Assembly (NCBI GenBank): GCA_018985235.1
Contig: JADGIG010000031.1
Span: 1 to 37,098 of the forward strand
DNA length: 37,098 nucleotides
Direction of reading: 5' to 3'
Source: Sanchytrium tribonematis
Lineage: Eukaryota; Sanchytriomycota; Sanchytriomycetes; Sanchytriales; Sanchytriaceae
The translations under genes and the position numbers were made by a program. This document shows, in pieces, positions 15,860 to 25,801 of the stretch. How positions within the stretch are numbered: position 1 is the stretch's first letter; the number at the start of each line of letters is the position of its first letter. Below the pieces are notes generated by a model, which saw only the letters and a list, made by a program, of their open reading frames with translations, ran no database searches and was not told where the DNA came from.

Positions 15860-17650
15860 ATGATCCATCAATTTCAAAAGCTACTGATTCTCATTATAAC
15901 TGTCACATTTTATAGCAGGCTTCTTGATTATTCAACTACAGCGCAGTTGGCACTTCGATTGGAGAATCTGGATTTTAAAAAATATGTTATAGAAAACGTG
16001 GATTACGTGAAACTCGATAATACCATTTGCATCGTATCTTATCAAGATTACTCACAATATGGTCAATCATTTATAATAAAAGATACCGTCTTTGACGAAG
16101 AAAATAATCAGATCAATTTTGAAGACATGTTCAAGCTAGATTGCACCCATTTATTATATCTGAATAAATTGAGATTGAGAAAGGATCCTCGTTCATTATT
16201 AGAGGGACAATATGGAGTAAGCGAAATGCTGTTATTTGCTTCTGTTGAATTTGGTTTTCTCATCAATATTAGACGCTACAGAATTCAATTTAGCAGAGAA
16301 ATACTATTAAATGGTATATTTAAAAGTACTCAGGACACAGCAACTCTTTTGGGAAACGATATTTTGCAGTTTTGTGGAAATTCCTTGGCATTTGGAGAAA
16401 AATTAGAATTGATTTATACTAAAAACGAATTCGTATACTCGGAAGCAACGCATTCAATTTCTAATGTTAAGTTTCTAGATGTCATTGAAGATGATTACGG
16501 CTGCTGGAACACTAATAATAAGATACCTAGCAGGCTTGATGAATCAATTACCTTATTTGAAATTAGTCATTGTGATGTTGAAAATCGAGATGGTGTTAAT
16601 GATCTGCCACACAACTGGGAGTGGGAACCGAGACAGGAATACATCGACAAAGCCAAAGAAGAATTAAACAGATATATATCCAGTATAAAAAATACGGAAG
16701 CACCAAAGAATAAAGGAACAGGCATTGTGACCCTGGCATATGATCAGTCTTTTGATTTGGTTTATAATAATATTCAATTCCTTAGAAATTCTTCAGTGAC
16801 ACTTTTAGATAAAAGTATAACTGAGTTGCCGATTCAGATATTTCACAACCAAGAGTTATCAGAAGATAAAATTATAAAACTGCAAAATGTAAGGAATGTT
16901 AAAGTATTATCATTTAAAGATATTGACAAACAAATTGAAGTTTTAGAGTATGATAAGGGAAAGAATTATCACTATAAAATTTCAGCATTGATAGCGACCA
17001 GTTTCGAAAATGTGTTATTTCTAGATAGCGACTCAATTCCAATGTCTGATCCTGTCGAACTTTTTCAAACAAGAGAATATAAAGAGACTGGCTTGATGCT
17101 TTGGCCAGACATGTGGAGAACGGATCCATTTAACCCAATCTATGAAGTTTTGGATCTCAAATGCATCAACGAACAAGAGATAGAAAGTGGCCAGTTTTTA
17201 ATCAATACCAAAAGTCATTTTCAAACCATTTTGCTTGCGCAAAATATCCTAAGGGATAAAGATACTTGGTATCGTCTGTTGTTCGGAGACAAAGACATAT
17301 TGAAATGGGCAGCTAGATATCTTAGAAAACCCTTGTTTTTAGAGCCTGAGTTCCCCAAATCGTTGGGGTTTGAAGTCCAGGGCTTTTATTGTGGTCAATC
17401 TATTGTACATAGTTTCGACGGTCGAAATAGGTTCATGCACTCAAACTTGTTAAAGCATTCTGAAGATATTAGGAGATGGAATTTTAATGGGTATCATTAT
17501 TACCTCGACGGTTGCAAAATTACTCCAAAATTTTATATGTTAAATAATTGGGAATGTGTTTCATTTGACAACGGCTTTTGGAGCAATAATTTAGTGTCAA
17601 TGCAGCCGTTTTTGGATGCATATCTTGATTTTAGGAATATCAAGGAATAA
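15860..17650 (+). CDS. GT71 (MNN1/MNT family) alpha-mannosyltransferase
   Basis: A 596-residue type II Golgi protein. A short cytoplasmic lead and a hydrophobic anchor (about residues 8-22, KLLILIITVTFYSRLL) are followed by a stem and the catalytic domain. The Mannosyl_trans3 domain (about residues 290-560) shows the DXD nucleotide-sugar/metal motif in ENVLFLDSDSIPMSDP (Asp389, Asp391), then GLMLWPDMW, ESGQFLINT and FGDKDILKWA. All are typical of fungal alpha-1,3-mannosyltransferases that extend N- or O-glycans with GDP-mannose. The frame is open one codon upstream through a TTG, but ATG at 15860 is the start. It is one of the clearest fungal markers here. Confidence 0.9.
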   Translation: MIHQFQKLLILIITVTFYSRLLDYSTTAQLALRLENLDFKKYVIENVDYVKLDNTICIVSYQDYSQYGQSFIIKDTVFDEENNQINFEDMFKLDCTHLLYLNKLRLRKDPRSLLEGQYGVSEMLLFASVEFGFLINIRRYRIQFSREILLNGIFKSTQDTATLLGNDILQFCGNSLAFGEKLELIYTKNEFVYSEATHSISNVKFLDVIEDDYGCWNTNNKIPSRLDESITLFEISHCDVENRDGVNDLPHNWEWEPRQEYIDKAKEELNRYISSIKNTEAPKNKGTGIVTLAYDQSFDLVYNNIQFLRNSSVTLLDKSITELPIQIFHNQELSEDKIIKLQNVRNVKVLSFKDIDKQIEVLEYDKGKNYHYKISALIATSFENVLFLDSDSIPMSDPVELFQTREYKETGLMLWPDMWRTDPFNPIYEVLDLKCINEQEIESGQFLINTKSHFQTILLAQNILRDKDTWYRLLFGDKDILKWAARYLRKPLFLEPEFPKSLGFEVQGFYCGQSIVHSFDGRNRFMHSNLLKHSEDIRRWNFNGYHYYLDGCKITPKFYMLNNWECVSFDNGFWSNNLVSMQPFLDAYLDFRNIKE

Positions 17651-17724
17651 ATTAAATTATGGTTTAACATGTTTTAAAATCCTTAAAAGTAAAAATTCCC
17701 CAACGTTTTACCATTTAAAAAAAT

Positions 17725-20700
17725 ATGAGTGATCTTAAGAAAGATAAGTTGCGAGCCGACACGGCAGCAATGGACTTGATGAGTACTTTTGAATCACTTC
17801 ATTTGAATGATCAGTTTATTGAAGTCGCTAACATTGCCTGTAATATCGTAAGTACATCAACAAATAACGTTTTATCAATAGCGATCGAAGAGGCCAAAAA
17901 ATTGCATCAATTGTACGAGCAATGGCTGCTCAAAGATCTTCCTCTAAGAGAGAAAGTTTATAAGTTAGTCACGACTTTAAGTAATTTAACAAGACAAGCC
18001 CAATTTGTTGCTAAGAAAGAGTCACCACCTATTGTTATTTACAATAATACCCAAAGCGGTGTAAGAAATTTTCTTAATGATACTGCGTTTCCGCAAAATC
18101 ACTTTTTACCAAAATCAGGCAAAGTTATATCAATCGCAACGTGTAAATCGCAAGTCGATATTAGAAATTTTAACACTACAGACGTTAATTTTGAATGGGA
18201 TATATTGTATAGCGATTGTGTCAAGGGAAATTTAAGATCAATTTTTAACGATTATGAAAAAGTATTTGCTTTTATGGCACAAAATATTATGTCCCCCACT
18301 TTCGATTTTTGCAATTGTCATGCAAAAATTCTAGACTTTCATAAAGCTGTCAATTTGGTCTGTATACCACAGCAATCAAAAAACTCAGCATTTTTATTAT
18401 TTCTACAGGAAGACAATAACGAGGTCAATTACGAAAGTGCTCTATGCCATCTGTGCGAGCAAACTATACCCATTAATCATTTTGAAGAGCATGATAGGCT
18501 ATGCAGTAGTGAGCAGAGAGCCTCAATGGACCTTCAATTATGTGACGAAGAAATTAAAGAATTTACACAGTCTATTAAAATGTTGGAGTCGAATATAACA
18601 GAAGCCTCCGCATCAAATTTGAGCAACACATCTCTAACAAACAAGTACATTGAAGGTTGCGAATATTTGTTGTTAGTTATTCAGCTCAATAAGAAATTGC
18701 AAATACCCGAAGATTTAAAATTAAATGGCGACCTTCAGATCGAGTACTTATATACCAATAGTAATGAAAACGTTTTTTCAACTAATAATATTATATATAT
18801 AAATTGTCCAAAAAAACTCATGGAATTTATCAATAACGACTATCTTTCTGTAAAGGATTACACTGATATATATGAACTTGGTCTCGAAGTCAGAAGGCTA
18901 TTGCAAATGAAAATGGACCTTATCAAGTTGGTTATTCACAAAAGATTTGAGATTCATCAACTGAGTACAAAATTTGACGTTACGCCTATTAAGAGGGAAA
19001 AAAAGAAGAATTTAAAAATTGTAACAAATATCAAGAAACCCATTAATTTTGTCAAATCTCCCATTAAACCTCAAATGGAGGTCCTAAATCCTCCAAATAT
19101 AAGAGACTTTAAAGTTATAAAGCCCATTAGCAAGGGTGCCTATGGTTGTGTTGTTCTTGCTTCAAAAAATTCTACCAATGAAATATATGCTATTAAGGTC
19201 TTAAATAAGTTGGACATGATTCATCGAAATCAGGTCAACAATATTAAAAGTGAAAGACTGATACTCATGGCCCAATTTAATAGTCCTTTTGTTGCAAAAC
19301 TATATTATTCTTTTCAGACCTTAAAGTATCTTTATTTTGTAATGGAATACCTTCCGGGAGGAGATATGGCTAGTTTAATAAAACAGCTTAAGTCTCTCCC
19401 GATACATTGGATTGAAATTTATTCTGCAGAGATTGCTATGGGTTTGGACTACTTGCACTTTAATCATATCGTCCACCGAGACTTAAAACCTGATAACATT
19501 CTTATTGATGCAAATGGTCACTCTAAATTAACTGATTTCGGCTTAAGTCGAATCGAAATTAACAATTCCAATCCCATCAATCAGTTTTTGTCGCCACCAG
19601 TTGAGGATTCACCACAAAGTCCGACAGGAAGACGAGAATCTAATCTTTTCAATAATGTTTTACTTAGTCACAGTAGAAGAAGCTCAATTACAAGTAGCTT
19701 TTCTGACGACAAAAAACGCAAATCGTTGCTCGACTCGCCGATTATGTCCCCAATTCTGAATTTGCGACATTCGCAGAGCAACCACTCTTTGTTTGCCAGT
19801 GTCGATAGTTCTAGTACAACAATTAAGGGATTTGTTGGAACGCCCGATTACATTTCTCCTGAAGCTATAATGGGAATTCAGGTCGAAGACGTCATGGGTG
19901 ATTGGTGGAGTATGGGCTGCATACTTTTTGAATTTCATTATGGAGTACCCCCTTTCAATGCTGAAAATGTGGAGAAAGTTTTTGAAAATATTATAAATCG
20001 AGCGTTGGAATTCGATGAAGATATTGATCCCGATTTTAAGGATTTGGTGGACAAGTTGCTTGCTTGGAACCCCGAAAGTAGGCTTGGAAAGATGGGAATT
20101 TCAGAGATTAAAAACCACCACTTTTACAAAATTGACTGGGATACACTAGTGGACTCAGATGGACCATTTGTTCCGCAAGTAGATTCGCTTGATACCTCTT
20201 ATTTTGATTCCAGAGGATCAGAACTCGATTCAGATATGTTCAATCCCAATGAGGAGGATCTAGCAACAATGAGTAGTCTCAGTGATGTGCAGGAGAGTAG
20301 TACCCCAAGTGATTTTGGAAGTTTTATCTATAAAAATTTAAGCTTACTGGAAAAGCAAAACGAAAAAACAATTTTGAAAATCAAACAAAGCCCAAATGTA
20401 CTTCCTACAAAAATTAAATCCTCTCGAAATTCATCTCCAGTAAATGAATTTGATAAAAGGAAAAGTGCCCAATTAGGTGAAGAAATTCAGCAAATTAGAC
20501 GACCAAGCAGATTACGCGAGAGTGTTTTAGTTGAAAACAAAAGCGAGCATGTCTTAATTATTGATAGCAATCCAATAACTTTGAGAATTCTTAAAGCGCT
20601 ATATACACGAATGAATATAAAATGCACCTTATGCATCGAAGAAAGTAGCGGTATTCGACAAATTCTAGATGGCCCATCATTTAGTCATATACTAATCGGC

Positions 20701-20914
20701 ATTGACTTAATTCATGGTAAAAAAAATTTACATAGTGGGTGCAAATACAATTGCCAATATTGTCAAGTGCGTGAAAAATAACAGCATGAATGCAGACTTG
20801 ATGATTTTAGCTTCACCTTATGACGCAGAAGAAGTTTCTCCATTATTCACTGAGACACTAATCAAGCCAATAACTTTTGATGACATCAAGGCTGTTCATT
20901 TCACTGATGACTAA
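17725..20914 (+). CDS. RIM15: RIM15-like AGC kinase with zinc finger and receiver domain (two exons, 19-nt intron)
   Basis: Exons 17725-20716 and 20736-20914 give ~1056 residues. Domain order matches fungal Rim15/Greatwall-type kinases. A helical N-terminus is followed by a C2HC finger ([17 protein letters not shown] from Cys241). The AGC-type kinase domain spans about residues 460-806, with glycine loop SKGAYG near 471, [16 protein letters not shown] with Asp586, and DFGLS. A ~90-residue Ser-rich insertion precedes GTPDYISPE, as expected for the Greatwall/Rim15 group. A C-terminal receiver domain starts at VLIIDSNP. In the receiver, the phosphate-accepting Asp in LIGIDLIH and the Lys of LIKPI are kept, but one residue of the usual acidic pair is Ser (IDS). 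The 19-nt intron falls just after the acceptor Asp. Rim15 couples nutrient signals to quiescence through endosulfine/PP2A. Confidence 0.93.
20717..20735 (+). other. 19-nt intron in the RIM15-like gene
   Basis: GTAAAAAAAATTTACATAG, phase 1. Removal joins DLIH to [11 protein letters not shown], which gives the standard receiver-domain spacing between the phospho-acceptor Asp and the following helix. Merely deleting one A from the A8 run would also restore frame but leave about six extra residues in that loop. It fits the GTA-N7-YTNAY-NN-AG template shared by seven genes. Confidence 0.9.
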
Positions 20915-21051
20915 ATGTTCCGGAAAATCACATGCTCATTTAGACATCGATTTGACCGACAAAAGATCGAATCTATTTTTTGATTGTAACAAAAAAATAA
21001 ATATATATTTGGCATCTCCTTATGTTAAATTGTTTCAAGTTTTGAAATTTT

Positions 21052-21801
21052 ATGAAGAAATCCGATATTGAAAGCCAGAAAAATATCAGCGCATATAATA
21101 ATACTGAGGAACCTCCTCCCTATACAGAAATAACCAAAGAAATAGCGAGAAAACCTGTATTACCACCAAGGAGGCAAGAAAATGAAGAGCGCTTGCCTCA
21201 GCCGCCTTTGGAAAATGCTTCTGGACCATGGTGGGAAATGCTTGACTGCTGTTGTTACTGCTGTGTCGCAAATGACATAATCATTCGATGCGCTATCGAA
21301 TTATTTAGATTTCCATTTGCTCTGTTTTGTTTTGCATGGACCTTAACAACAATTTTTTTGTGGATCCTCATGATCGTACCACCTATAGGGGCCCCAATAA
21401 TGTATATCGTAATATACTCTTATCGAGCCTTGGCCATAGTTGATCTACAAATGAACCAGTATTTGGAGAAATTAATATGTCAACGAAGAGCCCAAGTATT
21501 AAATCCACGTTATACGCAAGTCCCTTCCTTAGTACCTGGCGAAGTAGATGGTACACGATCTTTTATGAAAAAATTGTATTCATTGTCTTCTGATAGATTT
21601 ACAAAATCTTCCATCTTTTACTTTCTAGCTGTGCAACTCTGGTTGAGTATTTTTACATTTATATTCTTCATTGTACACGTGATTCTAATTTGCATTCCCA
21701 TTTTTTGGTGCTGTCTTCGAATATGGGAGCAAATGTTAACGGTTATACAAAGAGTTGGAATTAGGGCGTCATACGCAACGCTTTCTCATAGTCAAACATA
21801 A
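21052..21801 (+). CDS. Membrane protein with PPPY motif and cysteine cluster
   Basis: The 249-residue product has a cytosolic N-terminus with EEPPPYTEIT (PPPY at residues 21-24, a WW-domain ligand of the Nedd4/Rsp5 type) and further proline motifs (LPPRRQ, LPQPPLE). A cysteine cluster DCCCYCC just before the first membrane region is a likely palmitoylation site. Two long hydrophobic hairpins are separated by a soluble stretch. The first hairpin (RFPFALFCFAWTLTT..LMIVPPIGAPIMYIV..RALAIVD) resembles the 'putative sensor' domain found next to bacterial signalling proteins; this is an impression, not a firm match. The role could be a Rsp5-type adaptor or a membrane sensor. Confidence 0.72.
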   Translation: MKKSDIESQKNISAYNNTEEPPPYTEITKEIARKPVLPPRRQENEERLPQPPLENASGPWWEMLDCCCYCCVANDIIIRCAIELFRFPFALFCFAWTLTTIFLWILMIVPPIGAPIMYIVIYSYRALAIVDLQMNQYLEKLICQRRAQVLNPRYTQVPSLVPGEVDGTRSFMKKLYSLSSDRFTKSSIFYFLAVQLWLSIFTFIFFIVHVILICIPIFWCCLRIWEQMLTVIQRVGIRASYATLSHSQT

Positions 21802-21901
21802 TCTGTTGGAGCCTTAAGTAAAATAATACTACTTTCTACGGTCATTTTGTGTGACGGCTGGTTAAATTTCCCCTTTGAGATGTCCACATGTATTTTCCAA
21901 C

Positions 21902-22288
21902 ATGTTCCTTCTTGCATTGCATATGACCATTTCTCGTCTGAAACCTTTGTTGATGAATTTAAATACTATACCGACTACAAACGAACCCAATATACCATAT
22001 GAGTCGGAGCGAACTTTAACTAGAACATCCAGTGAAGATATATCAAAGAATAGACTTAAATCATCAAAATTTTACAAATTGAAAACTTTTTTATTTAAAC
22101 GGAAGAAAAGTATAGATAATTTACAGAGTGATGACGCTCGTACACCAGTTAATTCGACTGAGTCGTTTGAGGTGCCTGTAACCTGCTTTTGTTTAGAATG
22201 CCCGAGGTGCATCAAAAGGTTAGACCTGATACGAAATGAACCAGTTAATGATGAGGAACTAAACTTTATAACGGAATATGTCAAATAA
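21902..22288 (+). CDS. Small basic/Cys-rich ORF overlapping the YPP1/TTC7 start, unknown
   Basis: An ORF of 128 codons if ATG 21902 is used; ATGs at 21923 and 21953 would give shorter forms. It has a Ser/Thr/Arg/Lys-rich middle and a cysteine group CFCLECPRC that could bind metal. Its last 11 nt overlap the ATG of the YPP1/TTC7 gene in another frame. No family is recognised. It may be a real small gene, an overlapping upstream ORF of the next gene, or chance. No 19-nt intron joining it to YPP1 was found. Confidence 0.35.
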   Translation: MFLLALHMTISRLKPLLMNLNTIPTTNEPNIPYESERTLTRTSSEDISKNRLKSSKFYKLKTFLFKRKKSIDNLQSDDARTPVNSTESFEVPVTCFCLECPRCIKRLDLIRNEPVNDEELNFITEYVK

Positions 22289-25143
22289 ATATATTAATTT
22301 ACAAATTGAAATTTTTGAAACACTTGACTTACTTATGGATGTATTGGAAGCAGCTGACAAATCAGCCTATATCAAAAAATTAAAAAGTAAATTGAATGAT
22401 GAAGAATGGCAACAGGCACGCTACGAAATGTACATTTTGCTCAGTTTATACCATAAAGGAAGTCAAAAAATCTTTCCCTCTCCTTTTGATTTTGATTATT
22501 TTCAAGATTCCCAGATAAAAGAGACGCTAAATACTATTCCTCTTGAATGGATAAAAGAATTGCAAATTAATGAAGACGTCATGACATTAATGCACCATTT
22601 GCCCACAAACACTGGAAGCAGTGTATTAAAAGTATGGACTTATTTTATATATGGTTTTTATGATAGATGTATATTTAATATTGACAATGGCATCCAACTT
22701 CAAACTTTATTAAATAACAAGGTTGAAAAAGAAAGAAAAGTACTAATTTATATATATTACCCAAAATTAATCTATTTAAGAGGCGCCAGCGAGGAACTTC
22801 TTGAGCAGCCAGACAAAGCCCTCCAGTGGTATTTAAAAATATTTTCTTTAACCCATTTTGATTATAATAACTTTATTTTTGGTAAAGGATCACAAGACGT
22901 AATATATAGAATTATATTATTCACTTTAAAGCGCTGGTATACCCTAAAACCGAATCAGTTTAATTTGGAATCTCTCAATCTGGAAATTTCTATGAAAGAC
23001 CTACCTGTTTACAGCTCTTGGAATTTCGAACAATGCAATTTTATTTTATGGCAGTCCTTAAAGGTTTATTTTTCACATATTATCGATAATCACCGGTATA
23101 CAAGTGCTCAACATATTCTTATTCTCAAATATACCATTACCTTGCTAGTTGAGCTTGATTTACAGATGGACCAACCATTGATACCTATTCTGCAAATATT
23201 TAAAAACGTTTCTAATCACAAAGATTTGCTTGATTATTTATTCAGCAAATATTTAAGTACGATTTCTCAATTGACTCCGTTCCCTATAGCGCCTACTAAA
23301 GTGCAATATAAAGACGGAAATGAAGACTACTCCACAATTATTTTGAGCAACAAACGAGTACATGATTTTTGTAATTTATATATGTATAGAGTTCTTAATA
23401 CTGAATCGTCAAAAGAACAATTCATTTTGATTTTAAAAGAGTGTTTAAATATCAGTTTTCACTCTCTTAAAATTTTACGCTACTTGAGTGCAGCCTACTC
23501 TAGTTTAGGACAGTATGAGCAAGCGGTAAGCTACATTTATACGTATACCCACCTAGCACAAGAGCGCTTCATCAACAAAGTAGATGGAGACCAAGATGAC
23601 ACTATTGACGAGTATATATCTGTGTTAGTTCTTGCAAGTCGGCTACTACTCATTGAACTTGATAAAGGTGAAGAAAGCATCGTTATGGCAAGTAAAGCTA
23701 TCAACTTAATGACTAAAGATGGAATTTTGAAAAGCAGAGCACTTCAATTGATGGGTATAGCGCATATGGGAATTTCTGATTCATCTCTACTCGATTATGA
23801 CAAGGCAATAGAGTGCCTTACCCAAGCCCAGATTTTAGATTCTAATAATTGGATGATTAGCTATCAGATTAGTTTACTTTATCTAAAATCTTTTAATTTA
23901 GAAAACGCACTGAAATTTGCTAGAAAGGCAGTGCAGCAAAACAAATATCATGTACCAAGCTGGCACATTCTTACCCTGTTACTCACTAGCAATAAAGACT
24001 ACGAAGCAGCACTGAAAATATGTAGAATAGGTTTTACAAATTGTGTAAATTATTATTTCCCTAAACATTTTAAAAGTGAAGAAAGAAATATTATGGACTT
24101 TATGAGCGAATATATCAAACCACAGCAAAGTACAAGAAACATTGTTAATAATAAAGATAGCCTTGAAGATATTGATCAAGTTGCCGCACAATTAATTAAT
24201 CTGAAAATTACGGAGACCATGATAACTGAATTTTTAGAAGGGCCTAAAAAAGGCTTAAAAGTTTGTAAAGAGGTTCTAAAATACTACAAATTATGGAATG
24301 ATGAGTCTATTAGCGATGTTCCTTCGCAGAGTGAAATTAGCGAGAAAGAACGCAGTGCATCAGTAACAGATGAAATTGATGAGCTACCTTCATTGCAAAA
24401 AAGCCAAAGTAGAACATCCATACATTCTTCAGTCAGTAATAGTAGTGTCATTCCAAAGCCAATATTTACGCATATATCAGATACCGACGTGATGAAGAAC
24501 AAGAAACTTAAGTTTGCCATTGAAACTGCAATTAGTAGGGCAAGAACTGTAAGCAGAAGAGCTAAAAATCTTAAAAATTTAAGACCGAATAAAAAGGAAA
24601 AGAAGAAAACAAGCACCACCACAATTAGTAATATTAGTAAAGGCAAAAAGTCGCAACGCCAACAGCATGTTCTGATTGCAATCTGGAGCCGAATCGTAAA
24701 ATTGTTGATAAATAGTAATCAAATTGTAGATGCGAGAGAAAGCGTAATGGAACTTCAGGCTATAGATCCACTAAATGTAGATGTTTGGATTGGCGAAGCA
24801 CTGGTCTTGATGGCAGAAGGCAAGCACGCTGAAGCAATTTCAATTTTGGAGAGCATCAGTATGGACAATCAGCCCATGGAATTACTTTTGACGCTTGCGC
24901 AATGTTATTTTCAAATCAACTCATTTAATATGGCAGAACATGTTTTACACACAATTACAAATCATTATGATTGCCAATTCACGTGCGAACCATGGTATAA
25001 ATAATTTATTTAGGTGGTTAATGGGCCAAATTGCAGAAAAGCGAGACGAATTTGAATATGCAGTAGAAATGTATGAAAAAGCAGCATACATTGAAGGCAA
25101 TCAACCAATAAGATTACCCAGTATACTACCAAGATGGATTTAA
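22278..25143 (+). CDS. YPP1: YPP1/TTC7-like TPR protein (two exons, 19-nt intron)
   Basis: Exons 22278-24994 and 25014-25143 give ~948 residues. It is an alpha-helical repeat protein of the Ypp1/TTC7 family, the scaffold that with Efr3 holds PI 4-kinase Stt4/PI4KIIIalpha at the plasma membrane. Visible features are the N-terminal helical region, TPR-like pairs (for example AYSSLGQYEQAVSYIYTY, DYDKAIECLTQAQILDSNNW, NLENALKFARKAVQQN), a long basic/Ser-rich linker around residues 680-800, and C-terminal TPRs. After splicing, the end reads CEPWWLMGQIAEKRDEFEYAVEMYEKA...QPIRLPSILPRWI, which completes the final repeat. It overlaps the preceding small ORF by 11 nt. Its TAA overlaps the stop codon of the convergent gene by 4 nt (TTAA). 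Confidence 0.85.
24995..25013 (+). other. 19-nt intron in the YPP1/TTC7-like gene
   Basis: GTATAAATAATTTATTTAG, phase 2. Retention gives an immediate in-frame TAA (TGG TAT AAA TAA). Removal joins CEPW to WLMGQIAEKR and completes the last TPR. It fits the shared 19-nt template. Confidence 0.9.
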
Positions 25144-25769
25144 TTGGTGGTCCTTCTTGTGTTTAAATTACCAAGATATGACTCTAATTCTTTAAACTTG
25201 AACTCATTGAAAGCCGACAATATTATATTTTCTAGTGCTGAATTCCATTGCACGGTTGCCATTTTGTTAATCGTGGCTAAAAAGAATGCTTTCTTCTCAG
25301 GAAAATGTAATTTGAGGCATCGCAACCAACACCAAAGTGTAGAATGATCCATATCTTGACGACAGGCTGTCGTAAGTGTTTCTAATTCGCCTCCACGTAA
25401 TTTTTTAATCTGAAATCTTTTTAAATAGATTTCATATAGATATTGACATAAATAATAATTATTTGGAAATCTTTTGGACAAGTTGCAAATTTCTTCGAAA
25501 TCATCCAAATCGAATGATTTTCTCAAATTCCATAGCATGTGATTTTTCGGATACAATTGAAGTTGCAATAAATTTAAATACGGTGTAGTAAGGTGAAATT
25601 TTTGAAACGGATAGAGTAAAATGCCCAATGCAGTGCTTTGATCTTTATGAGCATATATCAGGGCCTTATTTATCATTAAAGCGTCTTTGTCTAGTCTTGA
25701 GACATCCCCGATGCAAATTTCTGTGATAATTCTGGCTTCTATGGCTTGAATTATTTCTAAATTGCTCAT
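25140..25769 (-). CDS. Protein prenyltransferase alpha-subunit-repeat protein (PTAR1-like)
   Basis: A 209-residue helical protein. Segments such as LQLYPKNHMLWNLRKSF, RFPNNYYLCQYLYEIYLKRF and MDHSTLWCWLRCLKL resemble the alpha-subunit repeats of protein prenyltransferases (N-x-x-x-W-x-x-R). The match is degenerate and the protein is shorter than a farnesyl/geranylgeranyl transferase alpha subunit (~300+), so a PTAR1-type partner is more likely than a canonical subunit. It lies 32 nt downstream of the HEAT-repeat gene on the same strand and overlaps the stop codon of YPP1/TTC7 tail to tail. Confidence 0.55.
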   Translation of the reverse strand: MSNLEIIQAIEARIITEICIGDVSRLDKDALMINKALIYAHKDQSTALGILLYPFQKFHLTTPYLNLLQLQLYPKNHMLWNLRKSFDLDDFEEICNLSKRFPNNYYLCQYLYEIYLKRFQIKKLRGGELETLTTACRQDMDHSTLWCWLRCLKLHFPEKKAFFLATINKMATVQWNSALENIILSAFNEFKFKELESYLGNLNTRRTTN

Positions 25770-25801
25770 CAGAAAAATTTCAAATCACTTGTCTCAAAAA
25801 T

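Noticed and set aside
20715-20914. RIM15-like kinase split into two genes or a pseudogene by a frameshift
   Set aside because: The second frame is clearly the rest of the receiver domain, and a 19-nt template intron explains the break with correct domain spacing.
22003-22023. A 21-nt GT...TAG candidate intron in the small ORF before YPP1
   Set aside because: The donor is GTC, the length is 21, and the branch-point box is one base too close to the acceptor. It does not match the seven-intron template.
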